Position numbers and translations under genes: made by a program
Assembly (NCBI GenBank): GCA_016873735.1
Contig: VGWD01000001.1
Span: 124,001 to 188,000, forward strand
Direction of reading: 5' to 3'
Source of the DNA: Ignavibacteria bacterium
GTDB taxonomy: Bacteria; Bacteroidota; Ignavibacteria; Kapaibacteriales; UBA961
Length of the DNA: 64,000 nt
Notes under the pieces: model-generated
What the model saw: only the letters and a program-made list of their open reading frames with translations
Databases searched by the model: none
Told to the model about the DNA's origin: nothing
Shown here: piece by piece, positions 1-10,399 of the stretch
Layout of the letters: each line of letters starts with the position of its first letter
How positions within the stretch are numbered: position 1 is the stretch's first letter

Positions 1-174
1 TATGGTCCACCCGAAGCATCAATTACCCAAAAGAAAGTCAAAGCACTGAAAAGAGCGGCGGAAGGCTATCTGTATATCAACAATATCAAAGACATTCCTT
101 GCAGGTTTGACTTCATAGCAATCGAATATCCCGAGGGCATACCCGTTATTCGACATTTGATCAATGCGCTTTGA
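1..174 (+). CDS. YraN/UPF0102 family endonuclease-like protein, C-terminal fragment (truncated by window start)
   Basis: Open frame 1 from the window edge: YGPPEASITQKKVKALKRAAEGYLYINNIKDIPCRFDFIAIEYPEGIPVIRHLINAL*. The 'V..KK..L..AA..Y.......RFDVIAI' pattern is typical of UPF0102. Confidence 0.75.
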   Translation, partial: YGPPEASITQKKVKALKRAAEGYLYINNIKDIPCRFDFIAIEYPEGIPVIRHLINAL

Positions 175-1953
175 TCATTTTTTACTTGGAAACATTACTT
201 GCAATTCAACTTCCTTGTCTTCACGGGGTCCACGCAGAACAGTGATTGAAGTTGAATCGCCTGCTTTGAATTTTCCGAGCGCAAATGTATAATCATATAC
301 ATTCTTAATCACTGTTGATCCTAATTTGATGATGATATCATCAGCAATCAGCCCTGCTTTTTCACCGGCACCACCTTCTCTCACACCCGTAATTCTCATG
401 CCTTTCGGATGATCGCTGTAATCAGGAGTGATTCCCAATGAAACTTTAAAAGACATTGCCTGCCCCGGTTGAGCAGCAGATTTCACTTTGATATAGTCAG
501 GTTTGTTGGTGGCATTTCCTACAAAGTCAAGTGTTTGCAAAATCATATTGACAATTAATGACTCACCATCATATTGAATCTTTTCCCATGTATCCGTTGG
601 CCTGTGATAATCACCATGCAATCCAGTAAAGAAAAAGAGAACAGGTTTTTCTTTGCCATAAAATGAAGCATGATCACTCGGACCAAATCCATCTTCTGTA
701 TAAGATAGTTTTACAGGATGCATTCCTCCAATTGAATCCAAAAGGGGTTTGAATCCTGAAGATGTCCCAATTCCACCTATATTCAATTTCCCGTCTTTAA
801 GTCTTCCAATCATGTCCATATTCATCATCATGCAAATACTATCCAATCCTATTGTGGGAGATTTCACAAAATGAGCCGAACCCAATAATCCCCGTTCTTC
901 AGCTGTGAATCCTATGAACATAACAGGTCTTTTCAATGGCTTTTTGGATAATGCATAAGCAGTTTCGATAAGCCCTGCCGTTCCCGAAGCATTGTCATCT
1001 GCTCCATAATGAATTGCTTGTTCTTTGGTGCTCGCAAGTGTACCCGATCCTTCTCCACCCCAACCCAGATGATCAAAGTGTGCTCCAATGACGATAGTTT
1101 CATTCATCGCATTTGGGTCAGTACCGGGTAAATAAGCAATCACATTCGAAGTATTTACCGATTTCTCTTTCAGTGATACGGCAAGTCGCATGCGAATATC
1201 ATTGATTGCGACACTGGCCGGAGATTTTGATGCCTTTATCACACTATCCAATCTGGAAATGCTCAATGATGGGAGCATCTTTTCGATTGCTGTTGATAGT
1301 GCATTCAGAACAAGCATTCCATCCACCTTACCGCCTTGCTCATATCTCATGGCAAGCAATGAATCCGGGAATTGCTGACCCGACACACAAATCATCGCTT
1401 TTGCACCTTTTTCTTTGGCAGTCATGGCTTTGGTTCTAAGTGATGCAAATTGAGAGAGATTACCATGAGGATTATCTTGTTCAGGTGCACCACGCATCAC
1501 GATAACAACTGCATTGTTCACATCAATGCCGGCATAATCATCATATTTATCTGCAGGTGAAGAAATTCCATAACCGGCAAAAACAATGCGGCATTCAGCT
1601 GTACCATTATCACTGATTCCAAGTGGAGTGAACTCATTTTTGAGTTTTAGATTATGTTCTTTTTTTTGAGAAATGACACTCAGTGCATTCCCTTTGGGAT
1701 TCAATGTTATATCAGTGACAATAGAAAATTGCTGAAAAAAATCATGATTGCCATAGGGCTTAAGACCAATCTTTTTGAATTGATCGCGAATATATTCCGC
1801 AGCCAAGAGATTGCCTTTTGTTCCGGGGGCTCTTCCTTCCAAAGTCTCGGAGGCAAGGTATTTCACATGTGCTTGTAATCTATCTGTGCGTTCATCAGCA
1901 TGAAGAAAAGAAGTCAAACAAGAAATTGCAATGAAGAATAAGGTTGTTTTCAT
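175..1953 (-). CDS. M28 family zinc aminopeptidase with PA-like and C-terminal PDZ domains, secreted
   Basis: Signal peptide MKTTLFFIAISCLTSFLHA (start trimmed from 2031); 'GAHFDHLGWGG', 'GADDNASGTAG', 'TAEERGLLGS', 'SDHASFY' metal-ligand motifs; C-terminal PDZ-like 'GMRITGVREGGAGEKAGLIADDIIIKLG'. Confidence 0.9.
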   Translation of the reverse strand: MKTTLFFIAISCLTSFLHADERTDRLQAHVKYLASETLEGRAPGTKGNLLAAEYIRDQFKKIGLKPYGNHDFFQQFSIVTDITLNPKGNALSVISQKKEHNLKLKNEFTPLGISDNGTAECRIVFAGYGISSPADKYDDYAGIDVNNAVVIVMRGAPEQDNPHGNLSQFASLRTKAMTAKEKGAKAMICVSGQQFPDSLLAMRYEQGGKVDGMLVLNALSTAIEKMLPSLSISRLDSVIKASKSPASVAINDIRMRLAVSLKEKSVNTSNVIAYLPGTDPNAMNETIVIGAHFDHLGWGGEGSGTLASTKEQAIHYGADDNASGTAGLIETAYALSKKPLKRPVMFIGFTAEERGLLGSAHFVKSPTIGLDSICMMMNMDMIGRLKDGKLNIGGIGTSSGFKPLLDSIGGMHPVKLSYTEDGFGPSDHASFYGKEKPVLFFFTGLHGDYHRPTDTWEKIQYDGESLIVNMILQTLDFVGNATNKPDYIKVKSAAQPGQAMSFKVSLGITPDYSDHPKGMRITGVREGGAGEKAGLIADDIIIKLGSTVIKNVYDYTFALGKFKAGDSTSITVLRGPREDKEVELQVMFPSKK

Positions 1954-2027
1954 GTGTTGTTGGAATGGTAAAAAAAGAGCATGACACAAAAAAGTCATGC
2001 TCGGCAATTCTTCAATACGATCATTCA

Positions 2028-3068
2028 TCAACCATCATAATCCACCAAGACATCATCTGTCAATGGATGAGCTTGGCATGTCAAAATATACCCTTCTTCA
2101 ATCTCATCATCGGTCAGCGCTTCTCGGCTATCCATATGCACTTTACCACTTTGCAATTTTGCTCTGCATGTGCAACATGCAGCTATTTGGCAGGCATATG
2201 GAGGATCCAATTGTTGTCTGATTCCGGCATCGAGTATTGTTTCACCTGGATTGACCGTGATTTCGTACGAACGACCATATAATTTTACGCTTATGTTCTT
2301 CTCGGAAGTTTCGTGTGCCTCGACCGGTTCTTCGTCGATTGACAAAGGAGCCGTAAAGAACTCACGGTGAATGCGTTCTTTTGTAATATGGTGATGTTCA
2401 AGGACGGATTCTGCATTCGCCATGACCGGTGAAGGACCGCAAATGTAAAATTCTGCATGTTCATCAGAAGCAAATGGAGCAAGGAGTGTGCTCAATGTAG
2501 CATTATCCAATCTACCTTTATGAAGTGCTTCACCCTCCTCAAGAACATTGATGATCGTAAATGCAGGATATCGCAAAGACAGCTCATCCAATTCATCAAA
2601 GAACATAATGGAATGTTCATCACGATTTCCGTAGATCAATGTTATGGTTGATTGTGGTTCTTTGAGGAGCAAGCTTTTTGCAATTGAAAGAAGTGGAGTG
2701 ATACCGCTTCCCCCACCAATAAGAACAATACGACGGGCATGTTCTTGTTGTATATTCACGGTGAAATTACCCATGGGCTTCATGATCTCTATACTATCCC
2801 CCACCAACAATTCATTATTGAGATAGGTTGAGACAAGCCCATTATCGGTTTGTTTCACGCCAATGGTGTGGGCTTCTCCCGAATAGGGCGAAGAACAAAG
2901 AGAATATGCTCTATTGGCTTTTTGCCCATTGACATCAGCTTTGATTGTAATGTATTGACCCGGTAGATATGAAAATTCTTTGCGCAGTTCATCCGGTATG
3001 GAAAAAGAAATTGCTACGGATTGAGGTGTCAAGCGTTTGATTTCTGAAACAGTAATGCTTCTAAACAT
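2028..3068 (-). CDS. FAD/2Fe-2S oxidoreductase (PaaE / phenylacetyl-CoA epoxidase reductase-like)
   Basis: FNR-type 'RAYSLCSSP' and 'GGGSGITPLLSIAKSLL'; C-terminal plant-type ferredoxin cluster 'PPYACQIAACCTCRAKL...C'. Confidence 0.85.
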   Translation of the reverse strand: MFRSITVSEIKRLTPQSVAISFSIPDELRKEFSYLPGQYITIKADVNGQKANRAYSLCSSPYSGEAHTIGVKQTDNGLVSTYLNNELLVGDSIEIMKPMGNFTVNIQQEHARRIVLIGGGSGITPLLSIAKSLLLKEPQSTITLIYGNRDEHSIMFFDELDELSLRYPAFTIINVLEEGEALHKGRLDNATLSTLLAPFASDEHAEFYICGPSPVMANAESVLEHHHITKERIHREFFTAPLSIDEEPVEAHETSEKNISVKLYGRSYEITVNPGETILDAGIRQQLDPPYACQIAACCTCRAKLQSGKVHMDSREALTDDEIEEGYILTCQAHPLTDDVLVDYDG

Positions 3069-3102
3069 GAAAATTCCAAATATTGATATATGCTATATGT
3101 GA

Positions 3103-3489
3103 TTACCAAAAACCTAATTCCAATTTAGCTGCCTCGCTCATCATCGTTTTATCCCAAGGTGGATCGAATGTCAATTCAACATAAACTGCTTCCACTTCCG
3201 GGACTTCGAGTACTTTTTGCTCAACTTGACCCGGAATAATTCCTGCAGCAAAGCAACCCGGTGAGGTCAAAGTCATGACCACTTCCGCTTTTTTTGTTTC
3301 TTCGTAAAAACGAACTGAATAGATCAATCCCAAAGAGAAAATATCTACCGGGATCTCCGGATCAAACACAGTCTTGATATTAGCAATGATGCGATCAACC
3401 ACCGGTGCATCGGACGGAGGCAATTCCTGCTGCACGGGTTTTTTGTGATTCTCACTGTCATCAAGTTTTAAAGGGACAAATTGCTTCAT
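3103..3489 (-). CDS. MIP18/DUF59 family Fe-S assembly protein (SufT/PaaD-like)
   Basis: 'VFDPEIPVDIFSLGLIYSV...VVMTLTSPGCFAAGIIPGQVEQKV...ELTFDPPWDKTMMSEAAKLELG'. Confidence 0.88.
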   Translation of the reverse strand: MKQFVPLKLDDSENHKKPVQQELPPSDAPVVDRIIANIKTVFDPEIPVDIFSLGLIYSVRFYEETKKAEVVMTLTSPGCFAAGIIPGQVEQKVLEVPEVEAVYVELTFDPPWDKTMMSEAAKLELGFW

Positions 3490-3503
3490 AGGTTTCTCTT
3501 TGA

Positions 3504-3947
3504 TTATTCAGTACTGACGGGGCCATTTCCGCGCATTGCATTGCTCATTGTATGCCATGCCAAAGATGCACATTTTACACGAGCAGGAAATTCCCTCACA
3601 CCGGTGAATACAGCAAGCTTTCCCAATTCATCGCTGTTTATGTGCGTATCCATAGATGCAGTGACAATGCCATGGAATTGATTGAAAAATTGTTCGGCTT
3701 CTTCCAATGTTCTGCCTTTCAATACCGTGGTCATGATCGAAGCAGATGAAGTAGAGATGGCACACCCCGAACCTTTAAAGGTGATATCTTCGATGATGCC
3801 TTCATGGATCTTCATGTAAATAGTTACTTCATCACCACAAAGCGGATTATGTCCTTCAGAAGAATGGGTTGGATCTTCCATTTCAGCGAAATTTCTCGGA
3901 TTCTTATTATGATCGAGAATCATTTGCTGATACAGGGCTTGAATTTC
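3504..3947 (-). CDS. sufU: SUF-type NifU-like Fe-S scaffold protein
   Basis: 'LYQQMILDHNKNPRNF', 'NPLCGDEVTIY', 'GSGCAISTSSASIMT', 'RVKCASLAWHTM'. Start approximate (MNEIQALYQQ). Confidence 0.88.
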   Translation of the reverse strand, partial: EIQALYQQMILDHNKNPRNFAEMEDPTHSSEGHNPLCGDEVTIYMKIHEGIIEDITFKGSGCAISTSSASIMTTVLKGRTLEEAEQFFNQFHGIVTASMDTHINSDELGKLAVFTGVREFPARVKCASLAWHTMSNAMRGNGPVSTE

Positions 3948-4121
3948 ATTCATGATTTTCCATGGAATTGCGATAAGAAGTAGTGATATAACGATTTTTT
4001 CTTGGAAATCGTTCATACTCAAACCTCAAAATTAGGGGATATTCCGTAAATTGCGAGAGGATAGAGTTTTGAAGGTTACTTCTCGCTCTCTATGTTCCAC
4101 TCCTTCCGGTCATGCAGATTC

Positions 4122-5585
4122 ATGAATTCAAAGATTATTTCCGAAGGCATCACATTCGATGATGTGCTGCTTGTACCCCGCTATTCAGAGGTTTTGCCCC
4201 GTGAAACTTCCTTGAAAACAAGGATTACTCGCACGATTTCCTTGAATATTCCCATTGTTTCAGCTGCAATGGATACCGTCACAGAAGCTGAAATGGCTAT
4301 TGCTCTTGCCAGGGAAGGTGGACTGGGAATCATTCACAAAAACATGTCCATTCAAGCCCAAGCCGATGAAGTGGACCGTGTAAAGCGTTCGGAAAGCGGA
4401 ATGATTCGCAATCCAATCACCCTTAAGGCAACAAGTACCGCCCAAGATGCTCTTGCCTTGATGGCCAAATACAAAATTGCCGGATTTCCTGTGATTGATG
4501 AATCAGGAGCTTTGATTGGCATCGCAACAAATCGCGACCTGCGATTCAAAACAAAGGGCGATCAACTCATTTCAGAGCTCATGACCAAGGATACAATCAT
4601 CACTGCTCCATTGGGTACAACATTGGAGGAAGCCGAACAACTCCTGGAAAAACATCGCATTGAAAAATTACCCGTAGTTGATGATAAAGGGCAATTGCAG
4701 GGTTTGATCACTTTCAAAGACATTCAAAAAAAGAAAAAATATCCAAATGCCTGCAAGGATGAACTCGGCAGATTGCGCGTTGGTGCAGCCGTTGGAATTA
4801 CTCAAGAAACCATGGAAAGAGTCGGAGCTTTGCACAAAGCAGGCGTTGATGTTGTTATCATTGATACAGCCCATGGTCATTCAAAAGGCGTATTGGAAAT
4901 GATCAAAGCGGTTAAATCCGCTTTCCCTGATTTGCAAATCATAGGCGGCAATATCGGAACGGCTGAAGCCGCGAAGGCCTTGATTGAGGCCGGAGCAGAT
5001 GGCGTAAAGGTGGGAATTGGACCCGGAAGCATTTGCACCACTCGCATCATAGCGGGGGTTGGTGTTCCCCAATTGACAGCCATCATCGAAGCTGCTTCAG
5101 AGGCACATAAACATGGTGTACCCGTGATAGCTGACGGAGGAATAAAGCAAACCGGTGATGTTGCGAAAGCAATTGCTGCCGGAGCAGATTGCGTCATGAT
5201 CGGCGGCATGCTTGCCGGACATGAAGAATCTCCGGGCGAAAAAATTCTTCTCGAGGGTAGGGCATATAAAATGTATCGCGGCATGGGTTCTCTCGGTGCC
5301 ATGCAACAAGGATCTGCTGATCGATATTTTCAGGACATGGAAGATGGTCTTGCCAAACTGGTACCTGAAGGAATTGAAGGAAGAGTGCCATTCAAGGGCA
5401 ATGCCAGCGATACCATCTATCAATTGACCGGCGGATTAAGAGCTTCAATGGGCTATTGTGGTTGCGGAACTATTCCTGCATTGCAGCAGCATGCTCAATT
5501 CGTGAAGATAACGGGTGTGGGTTTGAAAGAATCACATCCCCATGATGTTGTTGTTACGAAAGCATCTCCAAATTACTTTTCATGA
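4122..5585 (+). CDS. guaB: Inosine-5'-monophosphate dehydrogenase
   Basis: '[19 protein letters not shown]', two CBS domains, '[31 protein letters not shown]', '[10 protein letters not shown]'. Start trimmed to MNSKIISEG. Confidence 0.97.
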   Translation: MNSKIISEGITFDDVLLVPRYSEVLPRETSLKTRITRTISLNIPIVSAAMDTVTEAEMAIALAREGGLGIIHKNMSIQAQADEVDRVKRSESGMIRNPITLKATSTAQDALALMAKYKIAGFPVIDESGALIGIATNRDLRFKTKGDQLISELMTKDTIITAPLGTTLEEAEQLLEKHRIEKLPVVDDKGQLQGLITFKDIQKKKKYPNACKDELGRLRVGAAVGITQETMERVGALHKAGVDVVIIDTAHGHSKGVLEMIKAVKSAFPDLQIIGGNIGTAEAAKALIEAGADGVKVGIGPGSICTTRIIAGVGVPQLTAIIEAASEAHKHGVPVIADGGIKQTGDVAKAIAAGADCVMIGGMLAGHEESPGEKILLEGRAYKMYRGMGSLGAMQQGSADRYFQDMEDGLAKLVPEGIEGRVPFKGNASDTIYQLTGGLRASMGYCGCGTIPALQQHAQFVKITGVGLKESHPHDVVVTKASPNYFS

Positions 5586-5592
5586 TGCATGA

Positions 5593-6522
5593 ATGATGGA
5601 TGATTCATCCACACCGCTACCTCTCTCTTTGCAGAGAGAATTACAATCTTATAAACGATATCTCGCTCTTGAAAAAGGGGTGAGCGAGAACACGATTTCA
5701 GCCTATATGTTTGATATCGATCGTTTTGTCCAACACATGCATCAGCATGGCATTACTCGATTTGATGAAATCCAAATTGCCCATGTGAATGCATTTTTGA
5801 TGATGCTTGAAGAGCTAGGCCTTGCATTATCATCAAGAACAAGAACTCTATCATCTCTCAGGGGATTTTTTGCATTTCTCTTCGCGAATAAATCCATCAA
5901 CAATGATATTACAGAAAAGGCGGAATTGCCAAAGTCTCGAAGAACATTGCCCGATACATTGTCGATCGATGAAATGCTCTCGATTTTGGAACAACCGGAC
6001 ACTTCGACAAAAGCAGGCATTCGAGACAGAGCAATTCTTGAATTGCTCTATGCATGTGGTTTACGCGTCTCTGAATTATGTGGTTTAAAACAAAGAGATA
6101 TGCTCTTGGAACAAGAAGTGATAAGAGTATTCGGAAAGGGATCGAAGGAAAGGATAGTTCCTGTAGGAAGTTCGGCATTGGAATGGGTCGGACAATATCA
6201 GGAAGATGTACGCCCGCACTTCATGAAAGTTGGCAAGGCAACCGATGATATCATGTTTTTGAATCAACGTGGTACGGGTATTTCAAGAATGAGCGTATGG
6301 TCGATTGTTAGTGAAGCCACGAAAGGAGCGGGCATTGAAAAACATGTGTATCCACATACATTCAGACATTCCTTTGCAACGCATTTATTGGAGGGAGGAG
6401 CGGATTTGCGGGCATTGCAGGAAATGCTTGGTCATTCAGACATCAGCACGACGCAAATTTATACGCATATAGATCGCGAATTCATTCGGCAAGTCCACAA
6501 AACATATCATCCACGAGGATGA
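5593..6522 (+). CDS. xerD: Tyrosine recombinase XerD/XerC
   Basis: N-terminal SAM-like domain, 'LYACGLRVSELCGL', 'HTFRHSFATHLLEGGADLRALQEMLGHSDISTTQIYTH'. Confidence 0.93.
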   Translation: MMDDSSTPLPLSLQRELQSYKRYLALEKGVSENTISAYMFDIDRFVQHMHQHGITRFDEIQIAHVNAFLMMLEELGLALSSRTRTLSSLRGFFAFLFANKSINNDITEKAELPKSRRTLPDTLSIDEMLSILEQPDTSTKAGIRDRAILELLYACGLRVSELCGLKQRDMLLEQEVIRVFGKGSKERIVPVGSSALEWVGQYQEDVRPHFMKVGKATDDIMFLNQRGTGISRMSVWSIVSEATKGAGIEKHVYPHTFRHSFATHLLEGGADLRALQEMLGHSDISTTQIYTHIDREFIRQVHKTYHPRG

Positions 6523-8721
6523 TCAGCGTGCCATGAGCACACATTCCTTTGGGTCAGATTTCGACTTCAATTGCGACACCACTTTTCCCTTCCCTACCAA
6601 TCGAGCTTTAAACCCTGAAGAATGTAATACCGCAAGGGCTCTGCGAACACTCATGCCACGAACATCAGGCATTGGTTTCGAAGTTTTGGGCTTTGATTGT
6701 TGCTTATCATGTAAAATAGAAAGTGATTGATTCACCGAAAATGATTTAGCTTGACTTTCCGGAACCGACATCATATTCGTTTGAACTTCAATGTTTTTTC
6801 CTTTTTCCAGCCAAACTCCGGGCTTCTTCGATTGATGAATCACAGTACCATGTTGGGTGCCTTTTATTCTCAAACCAATATCATGCAACAATTCTTTTGC
6901 ATTGGCATAAGTCAATCCTCGAAGATCCGGAACGATCGAAGAGTCTTGTACGCGTTTTCTTACTTGTTCATTACTCTTCTCCACATCAGAGACGGGGATT
7001 CTTGATGCCGTAATCCATTTTTGAGCAATCTTCTTGAAAATAGGTGCGGATGTGGTTCCTCCATAGATTGATGCTTTCGGTTTGTGGAGCATCACGATCA
7101 TCGCCACTTTTGGTGCATCTGCCGGGAAAAAACCAACAAAGGATGCGGTATAGTCTTGTTTGGAATATTGACCATTGACCAATTGCTGGGCTGTTCCGGT
7201 TTTTCCGGCTATTGGCAAACCGGCAATTTGTGCTTCTTTACCCGTACCATATTCCACGACTCTGGTCAACATAGAGGTCATGGTTCTCGCAGTTTTTTCG
7301 GAAAGCACGGTTCGTATTCGCTGAACTTTCGTCTCTGAAATCAATTCTTGATCTTGACCAAAAATCCTTTTCACGAGAAATGGCCTCATCATCACACCGC
7401 GATTTGCAATGGTGGAATATGCATTGACCATTTGCAAAGCAGTGGCGCCCAATTCATACCCATAAGCCATGAACTTTTTTGTTGTAGAGCTAAACTGCTT
7501 CGGTCTTTTCATTGAACCGGCCACTTCACCCGGAAAATCAATTCCCAAGATAATTCCAAAACCAAAATCACGAGCATATTTATAGAATTTGAAATCATCA
7601 ATTTTATCCGAGAGTCTTGCAAACACAATATTGCTCGATTGCTCCAAAGCTTCAGTGAATCGCACTTTGCCGATTGGATGAGAGTCCTTGATTTCATAAT
7701 CACCAACCTTCAGCGTGCCATTCATGCCATTTACCATGCTTTCAGGTTTGATGATTCCTTCTTCCAATGCAGCACATGCAGTGACCAACTTAAATGTCGA
7801 ACCCGGTTCATACATATCGGTTATTCCTCGCAATCGAATGGCATCAGGCGTGGCAGATGATCTATCATGCGGATCAAAAGTAGGCCAAGAAGCCATGGCA
7901 AGCACTTCCCCAGTTTCCGGTTCCAAAGCTATCACGGTGCCACCTTCGGCTTGAGAAGTAAATATGCCTTCCGACAATTCATATTCGGCAATTCTTTGTA
8001 ATTCTATATCCAGAGTAACCATTGTGGAATGACCATCAGTCGGTTCCAATACGGGTATCTCATGTGAATAATACAAATTGCCAACGGCATCGCGACGCAT
8101 ATATGTTTTTCCATCAATGCCACGAAGCAATGAATCCAGCATCAATTCAAGTCCTGCAAGACCTCTCTTTTCTGTATCGGTAAAACCCATAACCTGAGCG
8201 GCTCCGGATCCATACACATAACTGCGTTTGTATGTGGGCTGACGAATGAAGCCGGGATCTTTTATCGTATCTAGCATCGGATGTCTGACCGTGATGTCTC
8301 TGGCCAATAATGTATACTGCCCTGTTCCTTGTTCTATTTTCTTTTCCCAATATTCGATTGATTCCCCAATAGCCAAATACAAAGCAGTTGCAATGCCTTT
8401 TTTGTTTTTTAGCTTTGTGATGTCTATCGCATAGGAAGTGGCTTTAACATTGGCAACAATCACCCTACCATTTCTATCAAGTATTTCCCCCCTTTTGGCT
8501 TGCAATGTAACGGGAACCATGTGCTGACCTTTGGACGAAGCCATGATTGCATCAGCTTTTATTACCTGTACATAAAAAATGCGAATAAGCAAAAGGGCAA
8601 ACAATGCAAGGAAAAACCCGAACATGATTTTCAATCTGTTCTGAGGGAACACGAATTCCATGGAGATCTGCTGATCATCTTCTCCTTGGAATTTCCTGGA
8701 TGGATTTCGCCTTGCGCTCAT
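6523..8721 (-). CDS. ftsI: Peptidoglycan transpeptidase (FtsI/PBP3-like) with two C-terminal PASTA domains
   Basis: 'YEPGSTFKLVT' (SxxK), 'EQSSNIVFA' (SxN), 'AGKTGTAQ' (KTG); PASTA 'VPDLRGLTYANAKELLHDIGLR' and 'MPDVRGMSVRRALAVLHSSGF'. Start trimmed from 8811. Confidence 0.93.
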   Translation of the reverse strand: MSARRNPSRKFQGEDDQQISMEFVFPQNRLKIMFGFFLALFALLLIRIFYVQVIKADAIMASSKGQHMVPVTLQAKRGEILDRNGRVIVANVKATSYAIDITKLKNKKGIATALYLAIGESIEYWEKKIEQGTGQYTLLARDITVRHPMLDTIKDPGFIRQPTYKRSYVYGSGAAQVMGFTDTEKRGLAGLELMLDSLLRGIDGKTYMRRDAVGNLYYSHEIPVLEPTDGHSTMVTLDIELQRIAEYELSEGIFTSQAEGGTVIALEPETGEVLAMASWPTFDPHDRSSATPDAIRLRGITDMYEPGSTFKLVTACAALEEGIIKPESMVNGMNGTLKVGDYEIKDSHPIGKVRFTEALEQSSNIVFARLSDKIDDFKFYKYARDFGFGIILGIDFPGEVAGSMKRPKQFSSTTKKFMAYGYELGATALQMVNAYSTIANRGVMMRPFLVKRIFGQDQELISETKVQRIRTVLSEKTARTMTSMLTRVVEYGTGKEAQIAGLPIAGKTGTAQQLVNGQYSKQDYTASFVGFFPADAPKVAMIVMLHKPKASIYGGTTSAPIFKKIAQKWITASRIPVSDVEKSNEQVRKRVQDSSIVPDLRGLTYANAKELLHDIGLRIKGTQHGTVIHQSKKPGVWLEKGKNIEVQTNMMSVPESQAKSFSVNQSLSILHDKQQSKPKTSKPMPDVRGMSVRRALAVLHSSGFKARLVGKGKVVSQLKSKSDPKECVLMAR

Positions 8722-8866
8722 GAAGAATACCGATAAATGCTGCATTGCAATATACGGAATCGATGGCTTGAAATGTTCCGTGATGGACGGCAAGATTTTC
8801 GGTGTTTCCACAAGAGAGCAGGTATTCCAATTTGTGTATCTTTGCAGGAATTATTCGGAGTATTGC

Positions 8867-9610
8867 ATGACTGGGAAATCATATATCGTTTATGACATCG
8901 AAACAGCCGGTTTGCCTATTGATTCATTTGATGATTCAAGACAAGAATATCTGCTTCGGGGTGCCGCCACAGATGAAGCAAAAGACAAAAAAATCAATGA
9001 AATGGCACTTTCTCCATTAACCGGCCAAATCATATGTCTTGGTATAAAAATCATGCAAAAGGTCGATGATCAATGGACCGAAGTCAAAGCCGGATCATTC
9101 ATGGTTGATCCCACCTTCTCCGATACAGATTCCAGATCAGAAGATTTACCTTCCGGGCACAAAATGTTCGTCTGTTCGGAAGCAAAACTCCTTGAACATT
9201 TTTGGAAAATGCTCACTTCATATCCTTCACCACATTTGATCACCTTCAATGGCCGAGGGTTTGATGCACCTTTCGTGATGTTGCGCTCTGCATTGCTCAA
9301 AGTGAAGCCGCTTTATAATTTGATGCAAGGCACGCGATGGAATTATCGAGAACATCACACTGATTTACTGGATGAATTATGTTTTTTCAATCCTCAACAA
9401 TCAGGCGCCACTCGTCGATACAATTTTGATTTCGTTGCAAAATCATTTGGAGTTCAATCCCCAAAAGAGGCGGGAGTGGATGGATCGAAAGTAGGCGAAT
9501 TGTATGCCGAGGGGAAATTGGAAACCATTTCAGAGTATTGCCTTCGGGATGTGAAAGCAACATGGGAATTATATCTGGCCATGAAAGAATTCATTCCGGA
9601 TATTCGATAA
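8867..9610 (+). CDS. Predicted 3'-5' exonuclease, PolB-like
   Basis: 'YIVYDIETAG' (DxE), 'LITFNGRGFDAPFV', 'HTDLLD', 'YCLRDVKATWELYL' match the DEDDy PolB-exo2 family. Start trimmed to MTGKSY. Confidence 0.8.
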   Translation: MTGKSYIVYDIETAGLPIDSFDDSRQEYLLRGAATDEAKDKKINEMALSPLTGQIICLGIKIMQKVDDQWTEVKAGSFMVDPTFSDTDSRSEDLPSGHKMFVCSEAKLLEHFWKMLTSYPSPHLITFNGRGFDAPFVMLRSALLKVKPLYNLMQGTRWNYREHHTDLLDELCFFNPQQSGATRRYNFDFVAKSFGVQSPKEAGVDGSKVGELYAEGKLETISEYCLRDVKATWELYLAMKEFIPDIR

Positions 9611-9611
9611 T

Positions 9612-10397
9612 ATGCATTTGCTTCGATTGTGGCTTACGCTTTTCAGGAATTGTCTGTCTCGAGACATGGAATTCCGTCTCCATTATGCTTTGCAAGTTTT
9701 CGTGGACATAGTTTGGTGCGGAGTACAAATCGCATTTTTTGAAGTGATGTTCATGTATACTCCGGCTTTTGGTGGTTTGTCCAAGAGTGAAGCATATGTG
9801 TTTTTGGGCACTCTCTTCATTGTTGATTCTTTGAATATGACATTGATTGCCTCCAACTTTTGGCATTTTCCCCGACATGTGAACACAGGCGAATTGGATT
9901 TCTTCTTGCTCAAACCCGTTTCCCCTTTATTCTTGAGCTATTTCCGTTTTGTCAATACTGCTTCAATAGTCAATGTTACGGTGAGCATTATCATCTTTTG
10001 CATTGGCATCTCTATGCATGATCAATCCATACATTCCATGCAGTGGATTGGTTGGATATTCGGGATCATATGTGGATCAATCGTATTGTTTTCTTTTGAA
10101 GCAATAGTGGGAAGCATGTCATTTTATTTCGTGAATGCATCTGGTGTGCAGAGCATTTTTTACGCTCTCTATCAGATTGCCATGCGACCTGATGGAATTT
10201 ATAGTGGATTTTTCAGACGATTATTCATCACGATTTTTCCTCTTTCATTGATTGCATCCGTACCTGCATCCATGCTATATTCGGATGCAAGAGTAGAAGA
10301 TTTCATCATGATGATTGGGGTTTCGACTCTCTGTGTGGTGGGGGCAGCAATGTTTTTTTCAAGGGCTTTGAAACAATACAATGGTGCAAGCGGCTGA
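9612..10397 (+). CDS. ABC-2 family transporter permease
   Basis: Six predicted TM segments; 'ELDFFLLKPVSPLF', 'PLSLIASVPASML' typical of the ABC2_membrane_6 family. Confidence 0.75.
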   Translation: MHLLRLWLTLFRNCLSRDMEFRLHYALQVFVDIVWCGVQIAFFEVMFMYTPAFGGLSKSEAYVFLGTLFIVDSLNMTLIASNFWHFPRHVNTGELDFFLLKPVSPLFLSYFRFVNTASIVNVTVSIIIFCIGISMHDQSIHSMQWIGWIFGIICGSIVLFSFEAIVGSMSFYFVNASGVQSIFYALYQIAMRPDGIYSGFFRRLFITIFPLSLIASVPASMLYSDARVEDFIMMIGVSTLCVVGAAMFFSRALKQYNGASG

Positions 10398-10399
10398 GC

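Noticed and set aside
4877-5302. 141-aa minus-strand ORF (and other ORFs inside guaB)
   Set aside because: Antisense to guaB; no protein family resemblance.
5593-6522. Integrase of a mobile element
   Set aside because: Sequence and context (next to guaB, ftsI) fit the housekeeping XerD/C recombinase; no att sites or cargo seen.
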